From Catellatospora tritici (lineage in GTDB: Bacteria; Actinomycetota; Actinomycetes; Mycobacteriales; Micromonosporaceae), in NCBI RefSeq assembly GCF_019083965.1, contig NZ_JAHRCY010000001.1, forward strand, positions 248,001 through 312,000: 64,000 bases of DNA. The letters run 5' to 3'. This document shows, one piece after another, positions 8,056 through 16,457 of this stretch (its first letter is position 1; each line of letters starts with the position of its first letter). Under the pieces are notes generated by a model. The model ran no database searches, was not told where the DNA came from, and worked only from the letters and a program-made list of their open reading frames with translations. The position numbers and the translations under genes are program-made.

Positions 8056-8607
8056 TCAGCCTGCGGGGCGGTGGTCGCCGACCAGGCGGCCGCTGCGGAT
8101 GAGGTGGCGTTTGGAGGCGCCGGGGATGTTGCGGGTGGGTTCGGCGTCGGGTTGGCTGCTGCGGACGAACAGGGTGACCGTGACGGCGGGGGCGAAGCCG
8201 TTGCGCGACATCAGGGTGGCCGAGGCGTTGTTCGAGCTCTCGACGTCGGTGACGACGCGGCTGGCGCCGCCCGCGAACAGGGCCTCGCAGCAGGCGTTCA
8301 CCAGCCGACCGGCGATGCCCCGGCCCTGGTATGCCGGGTCCACCGCGATCCACTCCAGGTAGCCCCAGTCGTCGCGCAGCTCGAACGTCTGCGAGCCGAG
8401 CACGAAGCCGACCACGGTCTCGCCGTCCAGCGCCACCCAGCAGGCGCTGTCGCCGCTGTCCAGGTGCTCGGCGACAGCGGTCAGCGACCACGAGGTGTAG
8501 GGCTTCACCGAGGTGTCGAACACCCGGTAGCCCAGGTCCAGCACCTGCCGCAGGTGCTCCAGCCCGACGGGGGCGATGACGATCTCCGCCGACGACGATT
8601 CACTCAT
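8056..8607 (-). CDS. GNAT-family N-acetyltransferase
   Basis: 183 residues with one GNAT domain: GFVLGSQTFELRDDWGYLEW, then the acetyl-CoA pyrophosphate-binding segment VDPAYQGRGIAGRLVNACCE, then VVTDVESSNNASATLMSRNG. The acceptor substrate cannot be predicted. ATG 8607 has no clear Shine-Dalgarno; CAGTCT six bases upstream may be a -10, so the mRNA may be leaderless. It stands alone, 187 bases downstream of the leuB start region and 19 bases after the next gene's end. Confidence 0.85.
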   Translation of the reverse strand: MSESSSAEIVIAPVGLEHLRQVLDLGYRVFDTSVKPYTSWSLTAVAEHLDSGDSACWVALDGETVVGFVLGSQTFELRDDWGYLEWIAVDPAYQGRGIAGRLVNACCEALFAGGASRVVTDVESSNNASATLMSRNGFAPAVTVTLFVRSSQPDAEPTRNIPGASKRHLIRSGRLVGDHRPAG

Positions 8608-8626
8608 CCCAGCAGACTGCCACGGA

Positions 8627-9565
8627 TCAGCGCGGCGGCAGCGGATTCGGCAGGACGAGCCGCGTTCCCCCGAACGGACCGGGTCCGCCTCCCCAGCCGG
8701 GCGGCGTCAGCAGCACCGGCGCCTGCCGCCCCGTGTGATATGCCAGCGCCGCCGCGACCGCGTCGTCGACCGGTCCGGTCAGCAGCGACTCGCGCAGCAC
8801 CAGCCAGTCGGCGCCTTGGCGGACCTGGCGGGCCAGGCGCCAGTTGAGCAGCCCGAGGCCGAGGCGCCCGAGGGTGTGGCCGGGGTCGCTCAGCCGGATC
8901 GCCAGCCCGATTTCGGGCGGCCCGCTCGGCTCCGACAGGTTCTTCGACCAGAACGGCCGCCTCGGCGCCCCCGGCGCGACGAAGCCGATCTCGGAAATCT
9001 CCGGCCAGGTGACGGTCGCCTTCAGGGCGGCGATCCACAACCCGGACTCGTCGACCCGGACCGCCGGTCCGCGGCGGAACGTGCCGTGCAGCCAGGCCGA
9101 GAGCCAGCCGAAGTCGAGAAGCAGGAGCCCGATCGCGACGGTCACCGCCACGTCGAACGGATTCTCGTACGCGTCATTGCGCAGCGCCAGGTACACCGGC
9201 AGCACCAGCACCAGCATCATCGCGCGGGGCGAGCGGAAACGGGCGGCGCCCAACTCCACCGACCGCGCGGCGGCATCGGGTCGGGCCAGCGCATGCCTGA
9301 GGCGCACCGCGACGGCGGCGTGGCGGCCGCGGAACTCCCAGGCGTACAGCCCGGCCGACAGCAGCAACAGCAGCATGGACGCGCCTTCGGTCAGCGATTT
9401 CGAGACCGGGCTGAGGCTGTCGTCTGGATAACGGATCTCCACGAATGCCGCTGTCAGGGCCGACACCAGGGTGAGCCACAGAGCCGCGTCGGTCAGGAGG
9501 CGACGCGAGCGCAGCCGCTCGGCCAGGGCGGGCCACTCGGGCATTGGATCGGACATGCCCGCCAT
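8627..9565 (-). CDS. Membrane protein with PH-like domain, paralogue of the next gene
   Basis: About 312 residues. Four hydrophobic segments in pairs (around LLTDAALWLTLVSALTAAFV, MLLLLLSAGLYAW, MMLVLVLPVYLAL, VAVTVAIGLLLLDFGWL) precede a soluble C-terminal part containing VDESGLWIAALKATVTWPEI, a pattern seen in bacterial PH-like (bPH) membrane proteins where a strand reading x-W-x-E-I follows the membrane segment. Function unknown. ATG 9565 and ATG 9556 are both possible. It shares motif order with the upstream gene (RSPRAM..., W.EI..IG, PVD.A...A.AYH), indicating tandem duplication. Confidence 0.6.
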   Translation of the reverse strand: MAGMSDPMPEWPALAERLRSRRLLTDAALWLTLVSALTAAFVEIRYPDDSLSPVSKSLTEGASMLLLLLSAGLYAWEFRGRHAAVAVRLRHALARPDAAARSVELGAARFRSPRAMMLVLVLPVYLALRNDAYENPFDVAVTVAIGLLLLDFGWLSAWLHGTFRRGPAVRVDESGLWIAALKATVTWPEISEIGFVAPGAPRRPFWSKNLSEPSGPPEIGLAIRLSDPGHTLGRLGLGLLNWRLARQVRQGADWLVLRESLLTGPVDDAVAAALAYHTGRQAPVLLTPPGWGGGPGPFGGTRLVLPNPLPPR

Positions 9566-9621
9566 GGTGAAGCAATCGTCAAGTCGCTGCTGCCCCGGCG
9601 GGGGGGCGTTCGGCCGGTCGG

Positions 9622-10662
9622 TCAGAAGACCCAGCCGGTGAGTTCGGCGCGCTGGACGGGTTCGGCGCCGTCGGCGTCGGTGTCGGCCCAGGTCTCGCGG
9701 TGGTACGCCCGAGCCGAGGCCAAGGCCGCGTCCACCGGTTCGGCCAGCCAGAACTCGTCGATCATGATGTTGCGGTCGCCACCACGCAGGGTCCACAGGG
9801 CGTAGCGGCGACGCAGGCCGCGGTACGAGCTGCGGGCCACGATCGCCTCCGGGTCGGCGACCTCGACCAGCAGCCCGGTCTCGGGCCGGTCGTCCAGGCG
9901 CAGGCCGATGCTGACGATCTCGTGCCACGGGATGGTGACCCGCATGGCCCGCAGCCAGATGCCGCCCGCGTCGACGCGCGCCAGCACGTGGCCGCTGCCG
10001 GGCTGGTACCGCCGGTAGACGACGAGCAGGATCCCGGCGGGGACGAGCAGGATCAGCCCGATCAGCAGCGCCCAGGCGAGCAGGTCCTTCCAGCCGACGT
10101 GGTCGCCCGGCAGGACGGCGTCCAGGTGGGCCTGCTCGACCCGCAGTCGCCAGATCAGCGTGCCGACGTACACCAGGGGCAGGAAGGCGCCGATCATGGC
10201 GCGAGGTGAGCGCCACGGGAGGGCTCGCAACTCCGCCGGCACCGTCTCCCCGGTGGCGGACAGCGCCAACCGTTGCGGCACGAGGTCGCGGCGCAGTCGG
10301 AAGTCGGCGCCGTTGGCCACGAGGAACGCGCCGAAAGCCACCAGCACCGTCACCAGGCCGCCGACGACCGCCGCGCCGAACGTCCAGCTGGGCTGCCCGG
10401 CGACCAGCATCGCGAAGACGAGCACCGCCGCGAGCAGCAGCAGCAGGTAGATGTCGACGCCGCGGCGCGAGTCGGCCAGGCGGCGCTGCAGCGCGACCTG
10501 CGCGGCCGAGGGCTTGCGCGGTTCGATGTGCGCCGGGGCGTCGCAGCCCGGTTCGATGTGCGCCGGGGCGTCGCGGCCCGGTTCGGCCGCGTCGAGGTCG
10601 GCACGGTTCGGGTCGTCCGAGCCTACGTCGATTCGGGAGTGCATTTCGTCATCATGTCGCAT
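9622..10662 (-). CDS. Membrane protein with PH-like domain, second paralogue
   Basis: About 346 residues. An acidic N-terminal tail with a duplicated ten-residue unit (PGCDAPAHIE) is followed by two hydrophobic pairs (IYLLLLLAAVLVFAMLV, AVVGGLVTVLVAFGAFLVAN; then FLPLVYVGTLI and LLAWALLIGLILLVPAGILL) and a C-terminal soluble part with VDAGGIWLRAMRVTIPWHEI. The architecture matches the neighbouring gene. Function unknown. Start could be ATG 10662 or ATG 10644; neither has a strong ribosome site. A strong hairpin just upstream separates it from serA. Confidence 0.6.
   Translation of the reverse strand: MRHDDEMHSRIDVGSDDPNRADLDAAEPGRDAPAHIEPGCDAPAHIEPRKPSAAQVALQRRLADSRRGVDIYLLLLLAAVLVFAMLVAGQPSWTFGAAVVGGLVTVLVAFGAFLVANGADFRLRRDLVPQRLALSATGETVPAELRALPWRSPRAMIGAFLPLVYVGTLIWRLRVEQAHLDAVLPGDHVGWKDLLAWALLIGLILLVPAGILLVVYRRYQPGSGHVLARVDAGGIWLRAMRVTIPWHEIVSIGLRLDDRPETGLLVEVADPEAIVARSSYRGLRRRYALWTLRGGDRNIMIDEFWLAEPVDAALASARAYHRETWADTDADGAEPVQRAELTGWVF
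10521..10580. repeat. In-frame 30-base tandem duplication
   Basis: The unit starting GTTCGATGTGCGCCGGGGCG occurs twice back to back (10521-10550, 10551-10580) with one mismatch, giving two copies of PGCDAPAHIE in the N-terminal tail of the membrane protein. Confidence 0.85.
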
Positions 10663-10700
10663 TCGCGGCGTTCGCGCGGCGGCATCGGAGCACAAGCGAC

Positions 10701-10741
10701 CGGCCCGGTCGGGACTGCGGCAAACAGTCCTGACCGGGCCG
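10701..10741 (-). terminator. Strong hairpin after serA
   Basis: Arms CGGCCCGGTCGGGACTG (10701-10717) and CAGTCCTGACCGGGCCG (10725-10741) pair over 17 bases with one mismatch and a 7-base loop. Located about 140 bases past the serA stop; probably ends the serA transcript. Confidence 0.65.
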
Positions 10742-10878
10742 ATCGTTGATTGCTGTGATGCGTCGCGTCCGTGCGGACCGGATCACCCGAAGATCCGTCC
10801 ACCCGTGCCCGCGTCGCGAGCGTCCGCTGTGGACCCCTGCAGGCTACCGAGCGGACGCAACGCTACGCAAGCGGTCGC

Positions 10879-12480
10879 TTACTCCTCGGTGAGGTCCACG
10901 GCGCTGACCGAGGCCGCGCCGATGTTCTCCGCCGCGCGCTGCAGCAGGTCGGCGGGGACCGGCGAGTCGACGGTCAGCGTCATCAGCGCCTCGCCGCCGG
11001 CCTCGCGTCGGGCCACCTGCATCGCCGCGATGTTCACGCCGACGGCGCCGAGCACGGTGCCGACCGCGCCGACCACGCCGGGGCGGTCCGAGTAGCGGAA
11101 GAACAGCAGGTTGCCCTCGGCGTCCAGCTCCAGGTCGAAGCCGTCCAGCTCGGTGAGCTTGAGCTGCTCGCGCACGCCGTGCGTCACCACCGCGCCCGCG
11201 ACGCTGACGGTACGGCCGTCGGTGAGCGCGCCGCGCACCGTGACCAGGTTCTTGTGCTCGTTGACCTCGGGGTTGGTGACCAGGTTGATCTCCACGCCCC
11301 GGTCGGCCGCGATCAGCGGCGCGTTGACGTAGGTGACCTGCTCCTCGACGATCGAGCTGAACAGGCCCTTGCTGGCGGCCAGCTTCAGCACCGACACGTC
11401 GTGCTGCTCGACGATCTCGCCGCGCACGTCGACGGTGATGCTGGCGGCCACACCGCCCGCGACCGCGGTGAAGACCTTGCCGAGCTTCTCGGCCAGCGGC
11501 AGCAGCGGCCGCACCTCCTCGGCGACCACGCCACCGGCCTGCACGTTGACCGCGTCGGGCACGAACTCGCCCTGCAGCGCCAGCTTGACGCTCTTGGCCA
11601 CGGCCAGACCGGCCTTGTCCTGCGCCTCGTGGGTCGAGGCGCCCAGGTGCGGGGTGGCCACGACGTTGTCGAAGGCGAACAGCGGCGAGGTGGTGCACGG
11701 CTCCTTGAGGTACACGTCGATGCCGGCACCGGCGACGCGCCCGTCGGCCAGTGCCTCGGCGAGCGCCTCCTCGTCGATCAGGCCGCCGCGCGCGGCGTTG
11801 ATGATGCGCACCTCGGGCTTGACGAGCTGGAGCTCCTTGGCGCCGATCAGACCCACCGTCTCCGGGGTCTTCGGCAGGTGGATCGAGATGAAGTCGCTCT
11901 CCCGCAGCAGCTCCTCCAGCCCGACCAGGCGCACGCCGAGCTGGGCGGCGCGGGCCGGCTGCACGTACGGGTCGTACGCGATGAGGCGGGTGCCGAAGGC
12001 GGCGATGCGCTGGGCGAACAGCACGCCGATACGGCCGAGGCCGACCACGCCGACCGTCTTGCCCTGCAGCTCGACACCGGTGTACTTCGAGCGCTTCCAC
12101 TCGCCGTTCTTCAGCGCGGCCGACGCCGACGCGGTGTTGCGGGCCACGGCCAGCAGCAGCGCCAGGGCCTGCTCGGCGGCGGAGACGATGTTCGAGGTCG
12201 GCGCGTTCACGACCATGACACCGCGCGCGGTGGCGGCGGGCACCTCGACGTTGTCCAGGCCGACACCGGCGCGGGCGACGACCTTGAGCTTCGGCGCGGC
12301 GGCGATCGCCTCGGCGTCGATCTTGGTGGCGCTCCGCACGATCACGGCGTCGGCTTCGGCCAGCGCGGCAAGCAGTGCCGCCCGGTCCGTGCCGTCGACG
12401 TGGCGTACGTCGAAGTCGTACGCCAGCACGTCGAGCGCGGCGGGAGCGAGTTCTTCGGCAATGAGAACGACGGGAGTCAC
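10879..12480 (-). CDS. serA: D-3-phosphoglycerate dehydrogenase
   Basis: 533 residues, the first step of serine synthesis (3-phosphoglycerate to 3-phosphohydroxypyruvate). N-terminal substrate domain, Rossmann motif VGVVGLGRIGVLFAQRIAAF, catalytic histidine region VVATPHLGASTHEAQDK, then the long-form C-terminal intervening (ASB) domain and ACT domain (LMTLTVDSPVPADLLQ), as in the M. tuberculosis enzyme that is feedback-inhibited by serine. I take GTG 12480 as start: GAGG lies 6 bases upstream and the product then begins MTPVVLIAEELAP like the family. Single gene between hairpins. Confidence 0.97.
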   Translation of the reverse strand: MTPVVLIAEELAPAALDVLAYDFDVRHVDGTDRAALLAALAEADAVIVRSATKIDAEAIAAAPKLKVVARAGVGLDNVEVPAATARGVMVVNAPTSNIVSAAEQALALLLAVARNTASASAALKNGEWKRSKYTGVELQGKTVGVVGLGRIGVLFAQRIAAFGTRLIAYDPYVQPARAAQLGVRLVGLEELLRESDFISIHLPKTPETVGLIGAKELQLVKPEVRIINAARGGLIDEEALAEALADGRVAGAGIDVYLKEPCTTSPLFAFDNVVATPHLGASTHEAQDKAGLAVAKSVKLALQGEFVPDAVNVQAGGVVAEEVRPLLPLAEKLGKVFTAVAGGVAASITVDVRGEIVEQHDVSVLKLAASKGLFSSIVEEQVTYVNAPLIAADRGVEINLVTNPEVNEHKNLVTVRGALTDGRTVSVAGAVVTHGVREQLKLTELDGFDLELDAEGNLLFFRYSDRPGVVGAVGTVLGAVGVNIAAMQVARREAGGEALMTLTVDSPVPADLLQRAAENIGAASVSAVDLTEE

Positions 12481-12653
12481 AGCTTGCCTCACGACTGAGA
12501 GTTGGATGACTGATGCCCGGAACCGCCGCATTGCGTTCGGGGCCTACCCCGGCGATGTTACGGGCTTGACATGGGTTCGCACGCCGAAGGCGGCCCGTGA
12601 CCGTCCTCACGTTTGTCCAGCTCAGTCCGGATCACGCCCGAACGCGAAAGTAG

Positions 12654-12691
12654 CCGGGCCGCGCCGAGGGATCGCCTCGGGCGCGGCCCGG
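12654..12691 (-). terminator. Hairpin after ilvC
   Basis: Arms CCGGGCCGCGCCGAGG and CCTCGGGCGCGGCCCGG form a nearly perfect 16-17 base GC stem about 55 bases past the ilvC stop. No T-run; likely end of the ilvBNC transcript. Confidence 0.6.
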
Positions 12692-12743
12692 TATGGCCCG
12701 ACCACCGTTGTCCGCGGTCCGGCTGCTCTATGGGGGGAAGTGC

Positions 12744-13766
<1,023 letters not shown>

Positions 13767-13862
13767 TCAAGCTCTCGCCGCGCGACAGGCATCTTCGCCT
13801 GCCGGGCGGCGCTGCGGTGACACGACCCGGGCCGCGTCTCACCAGTTGATCGTTCTGGGTGC

Positions 13863-14381
13863 TCAGGCGGCCAAACGAAGCGACGGGTTGGCGGTGATGC
13901 TGCGCGAGCCGCGGCCGATGGCGACCAGGCCCGACTGCACCATCTCCTTGATGCCGTACGGCTCCAGATCGCGCAGCAGCGCGTCCAGCTTCTCGGCGGT
14001 GCCGGTGGCCTCGATGGTCAGCGCGTCGGGAGCGACGTCGACGACCTTGGCACGGAACAGCTCGACCGTCTCCAGCACCTGCGAGCGCACCGGGCGGTCC
14101 GCACGCACCTTGACCAGCAGCAGCTCGCGCTGCACCGCGGTGCTGGATTCCAGCTCCACGATCTTCAGCACGTTGACCAGCTTGTTGAGCTGCTTGGTGA
14201 CCTGCTCCAGCGGCTGCTCGTCGGCGTTGACCACGACGGTGATCCGGGAGACCTCGGGGTGCTCGGTCTCCCCCACCGCCAGCGAGTCGATGTTGAACCC
14301 GCGCCGCGAGAACAGCCCGGCCACGCGGGCCAGGACGCCGGGCTTGTTCTCCACCAGCACGGACAGAGTGTGCTTGCTCAT
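13863..14381 (-). CDS. ilvN: Acetolactate synthase small (regulatory) subunit
   Basis: 172 residues. The N-terminal ACT domain (LSVLVENKPGVLARVAGLF, SRRGFNIDSLAVGETEHPEV) binds valine for feedback inhibition, and the C-terminal domain (VDVAPDALTIEATGTAEKLD) activates the catalytic subunit. Starts 75 bases after the ilvB stop. Second gene of the ilvBNC operon. Confidence 0.96.
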   Translation of the reverse strand: MSKHTLSVLVENKPGVLARVAGLFSRRGFNIDSLAVGETEHPEVSRITVVVNADEQPLEQVTKQLNKLVNVLKIVELESSTAVQRELLLVKVRADRPVRSQVLETVELFRAKVVDVAPDALTIEATGTAEKLDALLRDLEPYGIKEMVQSGLVAIGRGSRSITANPSLRLAA

Positions 14382-14456
14382 GCGACCGCTCCGCTTCGCT
14401 CCGCGGCCGCCTGAGCCGGAAGTTGCTCCATGATTCCCTCGCTGCGCTCGGTCATG

Positions 14457-16277
14457 TCAGATGTCGTCCTCGTCGAAGGTCGGGCGCACGCCGCGGGCGA
14501 ACTGGATCTCGTCGTTGCTGGTGCCGGCGGCCACCATCGGCCACACCATGGCGTCCTTGCCGACCACGAAGTCGATCACCACGGGGGCGTCGTTGATCGC
14601 CATCGCGGCCTCGATCGTCTTGTCCACGTCCTCGGCGGACTCGCAGCGCATGCCGATGCAGCCCAGCGCCTCGGCCAGCTTCACGAAGTCGGGGATGCGG
14701 TGCTTGTGCGTGCCCAGGTCGGTGTTGGAGTAACGCGCGTCGTAGAACAGCGTCTGCCACTGGCGCACCATGCCCAGGTTGCCGTTGTTGATCACGGCGA
14801 CCTTGATCGGGATGCCTTCCAGCGCGCAGGTGGCCAGCTCCTGGTTGGTCATCTGGAAGCAGCCGTCGCCGTCGATCGCCCACACCACCGCGTCGGGCTT
14901 GCCGGTCTTGGCGCCCATCGCGGCCGGGACGGCGTAGCCCATGGTGCCCAGGCCACCGGAGTTGAGCCAGGTGCCCGGCTTCTCGTACGAGATGAACTGG
15001 CTGGCCCACATCTGGTGCTGCCCGACACCCGCGCAGTAGATCGCGTCCGGCCCGGCGATCTCGCCCAGCCGCTTGATCACGTACTGCGGGGCGAGGGTGC
15101 CGTCCTCCGGCTCCTCCCAGCCCAGCGGGTAGCGGGTGCGCAGGTCGTTCAGCTGCCGCCACCAGTCGGCGCGCGGCGGGTGGGTTTCGCTCTTCAGCGC
15201 CGTGATCAGCTCCTCGATCACGTGCTTGACGTCGCCCACGATCGGCACGTCCGCGTGGCGGTTCTTGCCGATCTCGGCCGGGTCGATGTCGGCGTGGATG
15301 ACCTGCGCGTCCGGGGCGAAGCTGTCCAACTTGCCGGTGACCCGGTCGTCGAAGCGCGCGCCCAGGGTGATCAGCAGGTCGCTGCGCTGCAGCGCGTACA
15401 CCGCCGAGACGGTGCCGTGCATGCCCGGCATGCCCATGTGCTGCGGGTGCGAGTCGGGGAACGCCCCGCGCGCCATCAGCGTGGTCACCACCGGGATGCC
15501 GGTCAGCTCGGCCAGCTCCTTGAGCACGCCGGTGGCGTTGGCCTTGAGCACGCCGCCGCCGACGTACAGCACCGGGCGCTTGGCCGAGGTGATCAGGCGG
15601 GCCGCCTCACGGATCTGCTTGCCGTGCGGGTGCAGCGTGGGTCGGTAGCCGGGCAGGTCCAGCGTCGGCGGCCAGCTGAACGAGGTCTGCGCCTGCAGCA
15701 CGTCCTTGGGGATGTCCACCAGCACCGGGCCGGGGCGGCCGGTCGCCGCCAGGTGGAACGCCTCGGCCAGCACCCGGGGCAGGTCCTCGGCCGACTGCAC
15801 CAGGAAGTTGTGCTTGGTGATCGGCAGGGTGATGCCCTGGATGTCGGCCTCCTGGAAGGCGTCGGTGCCGATCGCGGGCCGGGCCACCTGGCCGGTGATC
15901 GCCACCAGCGGGACCGAGTCCATATACGCGTCGGCGATCGGCGTCACCAGGTTGGTCGCGCCCGGACCGGAGGTCGCCATACACACGCCGACCTTGCCGG
16001 TGGCCTGCGCGTACCCGGTGGCCGCGTGGCCGCCGCCCTGCTCGTGCCGGACCAGGATGTGGCGCACCTTCGAGTCGAACAGCGGGTCGTACGCGGGCAG
16101 GATCGCGCCGCCGGGAATGCCGAACACCACCTCTACCCCGAGCGCCTCCAGTGACTTGACGAGGCTCTGTGCACCGGTGCACGGAACTGGTGCGATCTGG
16201 GCGCCGGGCGCCGCAGGTGGCGCGGACCGCTGCGCCGCGGCCCGCTGGGCCAGGGACTCAGGGCTTGGTCTAGTCAT
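14457..16277 (-). CDS. ilvB: Acetolactate synthase large (catalytic) subunit
   Basis: 606 residues, ThDP/FAD/Mg enzyme condensing pyruvate with pyruvate or 2-oxobutyrate. Evidence: [20 protein letters not shown] near 50-70, [20 protein letters not shown] with the ThDP-activating glutamate, [20 protein letters not shown], and the ThDP motif [20 protein letters not shown] to [12 protein letters not shown]. The first 40 residues are a Pro/Ala-rich extension usual in actinobacteria. AAAGGTGAT lies before ATG 16277. The gene is led by a leader peptide and a factor-independent terminator, so expression is probably set by attenuation. Confidence 0.97.
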   Translation of the reverse strand: MTRPSPESLAQRAAAQRSAPPAAPGAQIAPVPCTGAQSLVKSLEALGVEVVFGIPGGAILPAYDPLFDSKVRHILVRHEQGGGHAATGYAQATGKVGVCMATSGPGATNLVTPIADAYMDSVPLVAITGQVARPAIGTDAFQEADIQGITLPITKHNFLVQSAEDLPRVLAEAFHLAATGRPGPVLVDIPKDVLQAQTSFSWPPTLDLPGYRPTLHPHGKQIREAARLITSAKRPVLYVGGGVLKANATGVLKELAELTGIPVVTTLMARGAFPDSHPQHMGMPGMHGTVSAVYALQRSDLLITLGARFDDRVTGKLDSFAPDAQVIHADIDPAEIGKNRHADVPIVGDVKHVIEELITALKSETHPPRADWWRQLNDLRTRYPLGWEEPEDGTLAPQYVIKRLGEIAGPDAIYCAGVGQHQMWASQFISYEKPGTWLNSGGLGTMGYAVPAAMGAKTGKPDAVVWAIDGDGCFQMTNQELATCALEGIPIKVAVINNGNLGMVRQWQTLFYDARYSNTDLGTHKHRIPDFVKLAEALGCIGMRCESAEDVDKTIEAAMAINDAPVVIDFVVGKDAMVWPMVAAGTSNDEIQFARGVRPTFDEDDI

Positions 16278-16326
16278 TTCCGATCACCTTTGACTCTGAA
16301 GGTCACGTCGTTGAAGCCCGGCCAAC

Positions 16327-16357
16327 AAAAAAGCCCTCGTGCAGGAACGCACGGGGG
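16327..16357 (-). terminator. ilvB leader attenuator terminator
   Basis: On the minus strand, GCCCCCGTGC then GTTCCT then GCACGAGGGC followed directly by six T: a textbook factor-independent terminator 50 bases before the ilvB start codon. Its position inside the leader is the signature of transcription attenuation. Confidence 0.85.
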
Positions 16358-16359
16358 CC

Positions 16360-16388
16360 AGCGCACTCTCATCAGGTGAGAGTGCGCT
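16360..16388 (-). promoter_or_regulatory. ilvB leader pause/antiterminator hairpin
   Basis: A perfect 11-base stem, AGCGCACTCTC and GAGAGTGCGCT, with loop ACCTGAT. It begins on the last base of the leader peptide's stop codon, so ribosome position decides whether it folds. It lies 2 bases upstream of the terminator stem. Confidence 0.75.
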
Positions 16389-16444
16389 CAGGTAAGTACT
16401 CGGGCAGACGGCCGAGAGGTCGACATGGGCTCAGCTTGACGCAT
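16388..16444 (-). CDS. Candidate ilvB leader peptide
   Basis: ATG 16444 opens an 18-residue frame MRQAEPMSTSRPSARVLT ending in TGA at the foot of the leader hairpin; an internal ATG at 16426 gives MSTSRPSARVLT with the same end. The last codons are Arg-Val-Leu-Thr, so Val and Leu codons sit where a stalled ribosome would influence the hairpin. The count of control codons is low compared with enterobacterial leaders but similar short leaders are described in actinobacteria. Ribosome site is weak; which ATG is used is unclear. Confidence 0.45.
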   Translation of the reverse strand: MRQAEPMSTSRPSARVLT

Positions 16445-16457
16445 CTCAGCCGCTGAG

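Noticed and set aside
14430..16154. Long open frame antisense to ilvB
   Set aside because: It is a GC-bias shadow: Arg/Gly/Val/His rich, no recognisable domain, and the opposite strand is a certain ilvB.
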